The notes beneath the pieces were generated by a model that was not told the DNA's origin, searched no databases, and saw nothing but the letters and a program-made list of their open reading frames with translations. DNA of 64,000 nt from Selaginella moellendorffii (taxonomy: Eukaryota > Streptophyta > Lycopodiopsida > Selaginellales > Selaginellaceae), in assembly GCF_000143415.4 (NCBI RefSeq), contig NW_003314279.1, positions 1,873,679-1,937,678 of the forward strand, written 5' to 3'. Below are positions 48,180 to 59,150 of the stretch, in pieces. A program made the position numbers and the translations under genes. Positions within the stretch are counted from its first letter, which is position 1; every line of letters starts with the position of its first letter.

Positions 48180-49400
48180 TCTATGTCACTAGATTTGGTG
48201 CCGACAGAGATTCACTCTCAACCAACGCTGGGGGATCGATGCCAGGTTGAGCAGTTGCCTTCTTCTTCGCTTGGGCTCGAGTGGCTGCGGTTTGCTGCTG
48301 TTGCCTATAGAGTTCCTCGGCTATCAAAATTGTGTTGACTGATGAGGCTGGTGCCTTGCCTTTGCTTGACAAAGGGGTTGACTCGATCGCTTGTTGCTCC
48401 AACTGCTCCTGATATGTCTCTGGACCCCGAGACAATGTGGAATTATTTGCAAAGGGATGTTGTTGGACACATTGAGAAGATGGAGGCCAAAGCTCTGGGT
48501 GAAGCTTGAAGCAGCACTGCGTGTTGTGTGTGTTCGTCTCACAGTGAGTGCACCAACGGGACTTAAAAATCTGCGTTCCCGAGCTGTAGCAGCCTCTTTC
48601 CTGGACTCCACCAGCTCTTGGAGTAGTTTGTCATGGTGTGATTGTTGCTGAAGAATGATCTCCTTCAGCTGTTGCATCTTGTTGGCAAAGTTCTCAATAG
48701 CCGGAGGTGTATGCTCAATAGCGACGGGCTTTGTTGTGGACGGCCAAAAAACTGCATAAGGTGACTCTGATGGGGTGATGGCTTGGTTGAAATTGACTCT
48801 AGCAATCCCCAGGTTGACAAGAAGCTCTCTTTCCAGCTTCGTGGCGAATGAAAACGCCTTGCAGCAGAACCTGAACGTCTTCTTAAGAATTTTCCGCTGC
48901 AAGTTCTTTCATAGACCCGCTGTGAATGCCGTGATCCCCTGTTGCTCATCTTGGACTACTCTATGATCCCAACACTGCTTCCAGTAAGCTTGAAACCATG
49001 TGATGTAGTCAGGAACAGACTCGTGAGCACCATGCCGGAACGAAAAGAGGTTAACAAGTAGCCAATTCGTGGGTTTTTCTTCAACAAAGTGTTCTCTGAA
49101 AGAAGCAAGTAGTGTCTGGAAGTCTGTCCAGTCCTCTAGGAGGAAAGAATCTACCCAAGTTGCTGCTTTGCCTTCAAGAGACTACAAGAAGTCATGGCAC
49201 ATACGATCATCATCGACGATCATTTTTATGGTGTAGTAGTAATCAAAGCGACTGATATGTGATGTTGGAGAGACTGTTCCAACACTTGAGAATGTTGGCA
49301 GATCACTTCCCTTCTACAGAACATGGAGCTGAGGTCAAGCTAAAGGTGGTTGTGCCATAGCTCGTAGATCTAAGTCACTGGAATCTGCCGAGGATGAAGA
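48180..49400 (-). pseudogene. Tat-like gag remnant
   Basis: Scattered open pieces (such as 48324-48902 and 48181-48435) with Gln/Lys-rich sequence, plus a capsid-like segment near 49000-49250, continue into the protease region. Several stops and frame changes are present. No intact zinc knuckle was found. Confidence 0.5.
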
Positions 49401-50688
49401 GGACTTGGCCTGAGAAGGTGTTGTGTCATACCTAAGCTGCTTCTAGATGTTAGAAAGTTTACTCCGTACCTTAAGGCCTCGAGGTATGGTAAAAGGGTGC
49501 TAGTTTGTCATACATCTAGTTTGTACCGGCATCAAATACCCTGAACACTGCAAATACCCAGTCAAGGCAATTGGGTTGACAGAAGTGAGAAGACTGTAGG
49601 CTAATGCTCAAGTTGCTCAAAGTTGCCCAAACTACTTGCGACGAAGAGAAATAAGGTTCGAAATAGAAGGAGATGTAGGTCTCAAGCACACATAACCATT
49701 GACCCGTAGGGTAACCGCCGGAGTAGCAGCTGGAGTAACTGGTAACCGGTAGCCGGTATCCAATAATTGGGGACCAGAAACCTGTAACCGGTAACCTCTG
49801 CTCTCACTCCTACTCCTGTGCCTGCTCCAACACCAACTCCTATCCCTATGCCTGTTCCTACTATCCCTATTCCTACATGAACCCTGTTCCTGGTCCTTCC
49901 TTGAAGATTGCTTCATTCCCAAGGAATTTCCAACAAAGTTTAGCCCAAAGGAGATAAATGAGTGCTTTAGTTTCAATCCTTCCCCATTTTGATTATTGGT
50001 GGGCTTGTTGGAAAGAGCTCAGCCCCGTCTACCCTCTATCGCAGGAATTTGGGAAGAAGCCACCTCAATGTTCCCTAAAATCCATGAAGAGGTAGCCCAG
50101 AACGCCAATATTGTGAAAAAACATGTGCATGTCATTGATGTAGATCAATACTGAGGCGCTGTTGATATTTTTGGAAAGCCTAGGACCAGAAGCACCTCTA
50201 GAAACAAACGGCAGCCAAAACAAAGCCCGGAGGAGCACAAATTCCTGCTACAAAAATGACTCAATCTAGCCGGGGAAGAAAATCCTTTTACATGCTGCTA
50301 ATTTAGCCAAATCTAGCACTAAGAATCACCACTACTCGTAGATCTAGGCTAGATCTACAAGCCCAAATGCATTACTTTGAGAAATTGGGCTAAGGATCCA
50401 AGCGAGAAAGTGAAAACCCTAAAATGTTCATCCGACCGAGCCAAGAAATGTTGTATCTCTTCAAATATTGCATAGCTTAATGAGTGCCATACCTTGCTGG
50501 AAAGAGGAGCTCTAGACCTATCTAACACGCTCAAGATCAAACAAAACCGCCGCAAGACGAACAAGGAATTCCTTCCTAAAGTCTACGGCCAAAAGAAAAA
50601 GAGAAAAATGACGTTTCAGAAAGTGCTACGTGTCATGCCGGGTTCACCATTTGTTAGGGGAAGGAAGGACACCTCCCCCAACGTTCGT
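49401..50688 (-). other. 5' non-coding part of the Tat-like element
   Basis: No gene is supported. It contains a cluster of GGTAACCGGTAGCC-type motifs at 49735-49800. A TTGGCGTTCTGGG block (minus strand, near 50100) could be a primer-binding site just inside an LTR, but this is uncertain. Confidence 0.45.
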
Positions 50689-52430
50689 TCAAACACGAAA
50701 AATGCTTCAATGCTCTTTGCAAATGCCCCCCCCCCCCTACCCTTGTGAGGCAAGGGTTTTATACAAGAAAGATGGGGAATATTTTGAGGACCAGAATATT
50801 CCTTTTCTCTCTCTCACTCTCTCAATGGCCACGCCCTAATAGCAGCAGTGGAGATCCTTCATGCTAGGAGCGACAGTGGCAATTTCTACAGGAAAATCAA
50901 AAGATCTCAAGAAAAATCTGTGGAGATGTGAGTTTTGATAATGATAGCAATTTCAGGAAAGATGCAATTTGGTGAACACTTTTTATGTGACATGTGTTGC
51001 AATGCCTTCCTCTCTCGCCCTAGGCAGTTGGCCACCTCTCATTGGTTGGGAGCAAGCATCAGTATGATTATTCACTAACACATGGTTAAAGAAATAACCC
51101 TTTTATAGTTACCCCTCATCAGACAGCTATGATTGGTTAGATCTGGCAGCCTAGATAGTTCAGCAACTCCTCCTTATTATTATAGATGGCTATTAATATT
51201 AGTATATGGTATTGTAACCATATATTTGGACCTCACATCATCTTTTCATCTTAGAAGGATGGAAGGCAGTTAGTTGATAGGCTAGGATTTGTTAAACCAT
51301 TAAGAGGAGGCATTGGTGGATATGTAGGTGGTATTAATTATTCCTGATCCCTTTGTACAAAGTGTTTTAATTATTGTACATGCACAATTTTTGGAGGATC
51401 AGTTTGTTGAACATCATGCCTAATCTCATAAACTTGTAGTCCAAGTTGCTATAACACTTGATACAATCCCTTCTATTAAGTACAGAGCTAATATTAGGAA
51501 AACAAACTAACATCAAGTCATTTATTTTATACTCCACATATGAACAATAATGAGAGTTGTAGCACTCTTGTTATCCCATTTGTATGTGGCCAAAGTGTTT
51601 GGTGGATAAGTGGAAGAATGCTTGTCAAATATTAATCCTAGAACATAGCATTCGTCACTTGTGCTAATCATGAAGGTAAACTCAACTTCATTGTCAATAT
51701 CAAATCATGACGATATAAAAGTTTATATAGTGATGCACTAATAGAACTCTGTACCCTTGTGACATATGTATATTGAAGAGATGATAAATAACCATCTCAA
51801 TTCGAATGCTGTAAGTTCACGTACTTTACAATTATCCCCTTAAAGGTCTGAACGAGTTGTTCCACCAAATTACCTGTCTGTGGATGATAAACACTTGTAA
51901 AAGTGTGGCGTGTTCCTAGCCAAGATATTAAAACGTGATATGCCTTAGCCATAAATGCGGGACCATTATCCGAGAGAATTTACTCCAAACAAGAATGTTG
52001 AAACACCATTCGATTGAGTAGGAAGTATTCAACAATAGTTGTAGACATGATGACTTCCACCCAACAACACCAACTTCCACCCAGCAAGTGAAGTTATTAA
52101 AAGAAATAATAATATACTCATTGCCAATAGTCAATCATAGAAAACATGGAAAAAGCTCCATCAAATCAAATGCCACAAACTCAAATGGACATGAAATTAC
52201 AATTAACTTTAACCATCCTTCTACAGTATGAGCGGGAGTATTACGAGCTTGGCACCAAATGCAATTACGCATATACTATATAATATCATGTTGCATCTCC
52301 AACCAATAAAAAGGTCTGAGCAGCTTTTTTGTCACATAATGATGTCCTATATACCTATATAGAATAGGAGAATCATGATAGGCATGAAGAAAGCGTGAAA
52401 TAAAGATCGAAGACACCACTAGTCATAAAT

Positions 52431-53575
52431 TGTAGCGCATGTGGTTTTGACCTTTTATCCTATGGTGATTTACCATAGGATAACACCACGAAGTGGAACC
52501 TAAACCCTCTTTATACCATGTGACACATGCCACATGTCATGTGCCACGTGTCCAAAGGACAGTGGTGTGGAACCTGAGGTTCAGGGCCTTGGGCCACTGA
52601 ACGAAGGAACGGTGCCAAACTCCCAAGCATGCAGCCTAGGAGTGATGGAAGCGGACCACAGAGCAACTCCCGAGTATACAGCCCAAGGAGCGAAGGGATA
52701 AAAGTCTGGAGCAACTTAGAATAGTCCTAGAGCAACCAGCATCCCAATGCTAGGACCAGCACGCAAAAAAAAGCTAAATGGAGTCTAGTGCTATTTCGGC
52801 ATACCAGTGGCCTAACGCAAGGACATGGGTACTCCACCAGCTAGCATGGAATGGAACTTGGGTTTAAACCCAAGCCGGTCATGGACCAGGGATAGGCCCC
52901 CAAGCAAGAGTTAGACTATGCCTTAGGTTAGTCAGCCATGCCCAACCTACCCATTATCCTTTTTATACAATTGGAACCCCCCAAAACCCCCCCCCCCCCC
53001 CCCCCTTGAGGAACACACCCCCCTTGAGGAACACATGCTTTGGGCTTTCACCCCAAGCCAGGATCAACTTGAAACTTACTAAATATGGAATGGCGCTAGA
53101 TTGTGAATTTGGACACGGGACGAACACCATTGTGTTCAGGCCAATCTCTACATTTCGTAGATATGCCAAATGAGCAAATTTGGACACTTTCTATAAATAA
53201 CATTTGGGACCAAAATAAGACCAACACAAAGGGCATGATAGCGAGGGTGTTTGGCAGACATGGTAAGCTATCATTTAGCGATATTGAGGGACCAAGCTCA
53301 ATATCGCGGGGGTTCCCAACACTAGCAAGTGCAAGTCAACGAATGAGTTTCTCTAACTAGGTCAAGTATGATTGACTAAATAAACACTTAGGAATTCCTT
53401 CCTTATGCTCATCTGGTCAAGTGCACATGTGAAGACCAGTTTCTCAACTAGCTTAGGTGGAGACTGATAACGGGTCCAGCAATACCAACCTCCTGCCATC
53501 GTGGCAGTAAGGAAAGAGTGTCTGTAAGGGCTAGCTGACAGGTAACTTTTGATATCTGAAATCACATTTGCGACA
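52431..53575 (-). repeat. 3' LTR of the LARD-like element
   Basis: About 1.14 kb. It contains a C run (about 52985-53005) and a small tandem duplication of CCCCCCTTGAGGAACACA not found in the other LTR. Confidence 0.9.
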
Positions 53576-55052
53576 CTCACCCCCCCTAGGGAAGATCGAC
53601 ATCTTCATCGATGCATACTCCAGTCTAGAATACTGCCAAGGAAACAACTTCAGAAAAAGTTCACGGTATTCACACTATGTGAGAAATGCACCAACTTAAA
53701 TGAGTTATGAGGCAACCTCTTTGTCTAATGCGAATGCGTTACTAGCTTAGACACCTTTCGACTGTCACCGACAAGGAAATAACCAACGGAGTCAGCCACC
53801 CTTGTTTCTCTGGGTGTCACCCAGCTTACAAAAGTGTGATACAACCCTGCCCGCAGGGACATAGAGATAGAAGCCAGAGGCCCCAACCCTCATGAGCAAA
53901 GAAATCAAACCCATCGATAAGGTTTAGATAGACTACTGTAAATAGACAGTTAAAGTTGTTTACACGGTCATGCCCTTTTTAACGGAATAAGGAACATTGA
54001 CAGAGAGGCGAGTGATATGACCAGTTGACAATAGCTTCAAAGGTTTATATAAGCATCAGCTGCTAACTCAATTCAACAAAATGCAGCATAAATGCCACAC
54101 TCTACCAATAGAAATTTACAACACCCAACACCACTAACTTTTGTGCACAACATGAATAAACTCATGCCACTCTCTTTTTGACCAAACTCAAAACTAATTC
54201 AACACCAAACTACTCAAGGAGCAATAACAAGGTCCCCCGGAAAAGAATTGAGCATTGTAACCCAAGTCTTCAATAATAAGCCTAGACAAAATGGTATAGT
54301 GTTTCACTGCTATCCATCCCACGACTCACCATTTGCAAGATTATCATTTCCAGCATGCATCAAGGTAAGGACTCTTGATTGCATGATATGCACGAGCAAT
54401 GAGTTAACACCTCATTGCAAATCATTTCTCCAAGAAGAGAAAATGATTTACGTGTTTGATCCTTCATCCCTGACGACTCTCTTTTTGATCTCATCTTTGA
54501 CTAAACCTCAAGCTTGCTTTCGCACTACCTTTAGTCTAATCCAAGAAAAGTTTATAAGAGAGCACAGCAATGATTACTTGAATCAATAGATTCATCTTTA
54601 TAGTTTTGATTGATCCACTTGTAATCATGCCTAGGAAGGATCCACTAGTGCCATGCTAAACAGCTATGGACCAGCCTATTTGCCACTCATAGCAAACCCA
54701 AGGAACGTTTACTTTCACCCATGGTACATGGAACAACTCACGGAACTATCAATAGGCTAACATTAATCTTGCCAACTCAAAGTATAACCTTGAGTTGCTA
54801 ATGCACCTCACTCACAAGCCCAAGCTCAAACTCGTGTGAACGGAACATCTCAATCCATCTTATGAGCCCAAGAGCAAGCTCACATCATAAGGTACGACAA
54901 GGTAACCAAATCCATATCTAAGGAACAATGCAAAGCTTTTGCACTAAACGTGTACCCACTTGGATCATCGTTTTCATCTTTGCATATGCAACGAGACTAG
55001 TTGCCTAATCTCATTGGATAGTACTCGCCGAAACTCATCCTCTAATACCAAA

Positions 55053-56180
55053 TGTAGCACATGTGGTTTTGACCTTTTATCCTATAGTGATTTACCATAG
55101 GATAACACCACGAAGCGGAATCTAAACCCTCTTTATGCCACATGACATATGCCACATGTCATATGCCACATGTCCAAAGGACAGTGCTATGGAACCTGAG
55201 GTTTAGAGCCTTGGGCCACTGAACAAAGGAATGGTGCTAAACTCCCAAGCATGGAGCCAATAAGTGATGGAACCGGACCATGGAGCAACTCTCGAGCATA
55301 CAGTCTAAAGAGCGAAATGACAGGAGCCCAAAACAACTTGGAACAGTCCTAGAGCAACCAGCATCCCAATGCCAAGACTAGTACGCAAAACGGAGCCAAA
55401 CGGAGTCTGGTGCTATTTCAGTATACCGGTGGCCTAACGCAAGGACATGGGTACTCCACCAACTAGTATGGAAAGGAACTTGGGCTTAGACCCAAGCCAG
55501 ACATAGAACAAGGACAGGCACGCAAGTGGGAGTTAAACTATGCCTTAGGTTAGTCAGCCATACCGACCTACCCACTATCCCTACTATACCCCCCATAGCG
55601 CCCCCCCACCCCCTTGCTTTGGGCTTTCACCCCAAGCCTCCTTTAGTATCAGGAGTTAGTCTCTAAGACAAGCTCAAAACTTGCTAAATATGGAATGGTA
55701 CTAGATTGCGAATTTGGACATGGGACGAACACCATTGTGTTCAGGCTAATCTCTACATTCCGTAGATATGCCAAATGAGCAAATCTGGGCACTTTCCATA
55801 AATAGCATTTAAGACCGAAATGAGACTAACACAAAAGGCATGATAGCGAGGGTGTTTGGCAAACATGGTAAGCTATCATCTAGTGATATTGAGGGACCAA
55901 GCTCAATATCACAGGGGTTCCTAACACTAGCAAGTGCAAGTCAACGAATGAGTTTCTCTAACTAGGTCAAGTATGCTTGACTAAATAAACACTTAGGAAT
56001 TTCTTCCTTATGCTCATCTAGTTAAGTGCGCACGTGAAGACCAATTTCTCAACTAGCTTAGGTGGAGACTGATAATGGGTCTAGCAATACTGACCTCCTG
56101 CCATCGTGGCAGTAAGGAAAGAGTGTCCGTAAAGACTGGCCGACAGGTAACTTTCGATACCCGAAGTCATATTTGCGACA
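55053..56180 (-). repeat. 5' LTR of the LARD-like element
   Basis: About 1.13 kb, TGTAGC to GCGACA, homologous over its full length to 52431-53575 and, inverted, to 5645-7436. Confidence 0.9.
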
Positions 56181-57455
56181 TAAATGATCATTAGGATTCA
56201 TCCTCATAAAATAAAGAAGGTCATCATTAAAGTGATATTAAGAATGTCAATGCTAAAATGGCAAGTCATCAGCAAGTGATGCAAGATTCTTAAAACCTTT
56301 GCAAAGCCTTTGGATCTATAACTTAATTTTTTGAGCCTCACAAACCTCGTCAAGATAAGGTAAATTTTGCTCTACACTTTGTAGATACTGAATATCAAAT
56401 ACAACAATAGCAGATGATATAAAATTCAAGTCTAGAAATACACAGATGTTGGAATAATAAACTTATTAGAAATATGATAAGAGAGCCAAGAAGGAAGAGG
56501 AGCTTGAGAAAAGGCGTCAACATTAACTATAAAACTCCCTAAATGATGAATAACCTTGAAATCATATATCTAAAACTTTAAGGCCCACTAAGCAGTACAA
56601 CCAACTAAATTCTTTTATTTCAATAATAAAGTAATTGCAACATAATTACCTTTTAAAAACCATATAAATATGCATAAAGTTTCTTGAAACCCTAAATTGT
56701 TGCTAAATAGTTTGTTGTGTAGTTCACCTATATTGGTTGTAATGTAAAACTGATATATACAATGGGATGGCACTGACCAAACACACTTAGGCTCTCTTGT
56801 ATCAACACAACTTTAAAACCAATATCAGAAGCATTTATGTGCAAAATAAAAAGTTAAGTATAGTCAAGATATGCCAAAACTAAAAGAGTCATTAACAACT
56901 CTTTGAGATTTATAAATGCCCTCTCATAATCCATAAACAAGATGAAAGATAATATTGACAACTTAAAAAATACTCACAATAGTGCATTACAATAAAAAAG
57001 ATGATCAAAGAAATAGTTGAGACATTGCACATTGCCTAAAAAGTGTTGCACATCATTCACACACTTTGGAATAAGGAAGTTAATAACAATCACAAGTTTA
57101 TCATAACCAATTTACAAACCTTCACAAGAAATATGGTATCCAAGATAAATCATATCCTTAGACTCAAATACGCACTTTGACCACTTCAACTTTAAATTAA
57201 TTTCACGCAATTGATCCAACACTTTATGAACATCACAAATATGCTCCTCCCATATCATGTCTAAGTGGATCAAAACATCATCAATAAAGTCAATAGTCAC
57301 CTCTAGCAAAACCTCATCTATCATCTACTAGAAAGCCACTAGAGCATTATTCAAACTGAATGGCATCATCAAGAACTCATACAAGCTAAATGGTGTATGA
57401 AAAACAATCTTAAGAACATCTTCCTCAGCCATCAACACTTACTAGTACCCAAAAG

Positions 57456-58180
57456 TAAGATTTAACTATAAAACAAAATCTTTAAGCCCCAAAATAGAGT
57501 CGAAAGCATGCCATATGGTACTGGTTAAAATGGAAGTATAATAAACGTAATGCATTAGAACCAAAAGCTTCAACCTAGAAAGGCGACAGTATGAGTGAAA
57601 TTCCAAATGAAATGCTCAAGGAATAAGCACGAAGTGATTGGTGAATAAGTATTTAAAAAAGGATACAAGAACTAACACATAGCAAATGTTATAACACATG
57701 AAAGTGTTGAGAAAGAATCCAAGATGGACTCCGAAATAAAGTCCAATAAGGAATCTGAGAAAGAGTCCAAGATGGAGCCCAAGACCGAGACTGATACCAA
57801 AACCAAGTCCAGAATCTGAGTCTAAGTCCAAATCTAAGTCCGAGTATGAATTTGAGCTTGAGTTTAAGTCCAAATAGAAGAAGGGTGAAAGCCCAAAACA
57901 ATCATCTCCCAAACCCTAAAAAGTTTAATGAGCTCCAAAAGGATAGTAAGGGGAGGAAACCAATTAACCCTAAACCAGTCTACTAGACACCAAAGTTGAC
58001 ATCCATAGACTTCCACTCTATCCCCAGGAGTTCATGGAAAAGATCATTACACCACTTGATCCACTTCAAACTAAGTGGAAAGAAGCTACTAGTGTAAGTG
58101 TGTAGAAGCAAAGCATGAGCTTGTCATGCTGCCCGCCACTGCCGGCTATGGCTTGAGCTTTCAAAGTGTCAAGCTACAAA
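57456..58180. repeat. Degenerate short-period repeat (AAGTCC-type) in AT-rich DNA
   Basis: At 57710-57880 the plus strand has a 6-12 base periodicity of AAGTCC/GAGTCC words, which would read as Lys/Glu/Ser repeats until stops near 57815. On the minus strand it gives Leu/Asp/Ser-rich peptides. No gene is supported; it looks like simple-sequence expansion. Confidence 0.5.
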
Positions 58181-59150
58181 AAAAAGAGGAGTTATTCTTG
58201 AAAGCTAGCACAGGAGAAAGGGAAGAAATGCATACTTCCAACTTCTGATGTTATTACTTCACTGGCTTGGAAAGTCCATTAGCTGCAAGGGAGAGTTAGA
58301 ATTTGCTTCCAGGAAGGAAAAAGTAGAAAGGAGAAAAGCTCACCTCAGCAAGCCTGGTTACAGTAGAGGAGCAAAGAAGGGTGGAGAAGACCAATCGCAA
58401 TTCTGGGCACGATTGCTGCCGCCAAGTACAATCTTGTCGCTGGCACATGAAGTAGTCAGTGGCGATGAAGAGGAGCAAGAAGGTGTCTGGCACAGGAGCG
58501 CTAAGAACACAAGCAATGGCCACGCTCCAGATCTTCCACTTGAGCTCAGACGCAGTACAAGAGACTGTCACCATGATGTCGAAAAACCACGCCCCCACCG
58601 GGTGATCCATCTTGAGCCCAAACCGATTGACCCTCACAAGCCCTACCAATCTATGCTGCTGCGGAAGCAGTCGGCCACACCATCCCACTGCCCGGGATCC
58701 TATCCTCGGGAATCATCATTTTACTAAACCCTACGAAACTCCTTTTAGAAGTTGGCCTGCCCAAAAAGAAAAGATCCTGAAAGAGTTTAGGGTTCTTGCG
58801 GGAAAAGGGCATAGCCGTACGCCTCTGCCTATCCTGTCATCGCTGGATCCTCCAGAGCCTCCGCCGCCAATTTGTTTGGCCACTCGAAGAAGTGGCAAAG
58901 TGGGCGCCTATTTGCGTCACTACTTGGGAGCAGGGAGCGGCTGTCACACGACCAGGGTATTTCGCAATGACTAAAGAGGAGGCAGCGCGATTCATGGATG
59001 GCAGAGCTCCCCAGGCCGAGGGCGCGTTCTCAAGGTGGCAACGCATTCCAGGAGGGCCGGGCCATCGAGGCATTCCAGCGCGAGGCATTCCAGGAGGAAG
59101 GGGACGCCCCTGGCGCTGTTTGGAGGCAATTCGTAGGTCACAGGGGTAGG
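58181..59150. other. GC-richer island with unidentified gene-like pieces
   Basis: Base composition rises relative to its flanks. On the minus strand, about 58430-58650 reads a hydrophobic, membrane-like stretch (MDHPVGAWFFDIMVTVSC and WSVAIACVLSAPVPDTFLLL), and an acceptor-like TTTTTTTTGTAG lies near 58175. On the plus strand, 58970-59149 reads a Gly/Arg/Pro-rich stretch with GGPGHRGIPARGIPGGRG. I recognise neither. They may be exons of a decayed gene. Confidence 0.35.

Larger units (their letters stand above)
43709..50840 (-). mobile_element. Decayed Tat-like Ty3/Gypsy element
   Basis: Gag, protease, RNase H and integrase lie in order on the minus strand. A repeat of about 150 bp flanks them (43709-43862 and 50689-50840) and shares the block AAGATGGGGAATATTTTGAGG plus a (TC)n run; these are probably LTR remnants. 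Integrase wording such as GLDFVGPINPPSS and DYFTKWVEATPL is typical of the plant Tat/Athila group. No reverse-transcriptase motif is found where it should be (about 46880-47480). Exact ends and target duplication are not resolved. Confidence 0.7.
52431..56180 (-). mobile_element. 3.75-kb non-coding LTR retrotransposon (LARD-like)
   Basis: LTRs at 52431-53575 and 55053-56180 begin TGTAGC and end GCGACA. TAAAT flanks the element at 52426-52430 and 56181-56185. On the minus strand, TTGGTATTAGAG (primer-binding site) lies just inside the right LTR and a purine tract CTAGGGGGGTGAG just inside the left LTR. The 1.48-kb interior encodes no recognisable protein; a stretch of about 113 codons at 54248-54589 has no known similarity. 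It must use proteins made by another element. The solo LTR at 5645-7436 is the same family. Confidence 0.92.
51185..57455 (-). mobile_element. Old, truncated copy of the short-LTR Gypsy family, split by another element
   Basis: 51185-52430 and 56181-57455 align throughout with 36080-38670 (3' LTR end, integrase, RNase H, RT). Decay is strong: nearly all frames are broken and many G/C positions have become A/T. Surviving pieces include DFIDDVLIHLDMIWEEH and YLGYHISCEGL near 57150-57300. The 3' LTR is truncated to its last 50-odd bases ending at 51237. The copy stops within RT at about 57455. Confidence 0.85.

Noticed and set aside
52440-53600. Short minus-strand frame in the LARD-like LTR as a gene
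   Set aside because: It is repeated in every copy of this LTR, is broken in others, and lies in LTR sequence.
54248-54589. 113-codon frame inside the LARD-like element as a retrotransposon protein
   Set aside because: No gag, protease, RT or integrase motif is present and codon usage looks random. It is mentioned only as part of the element interior.
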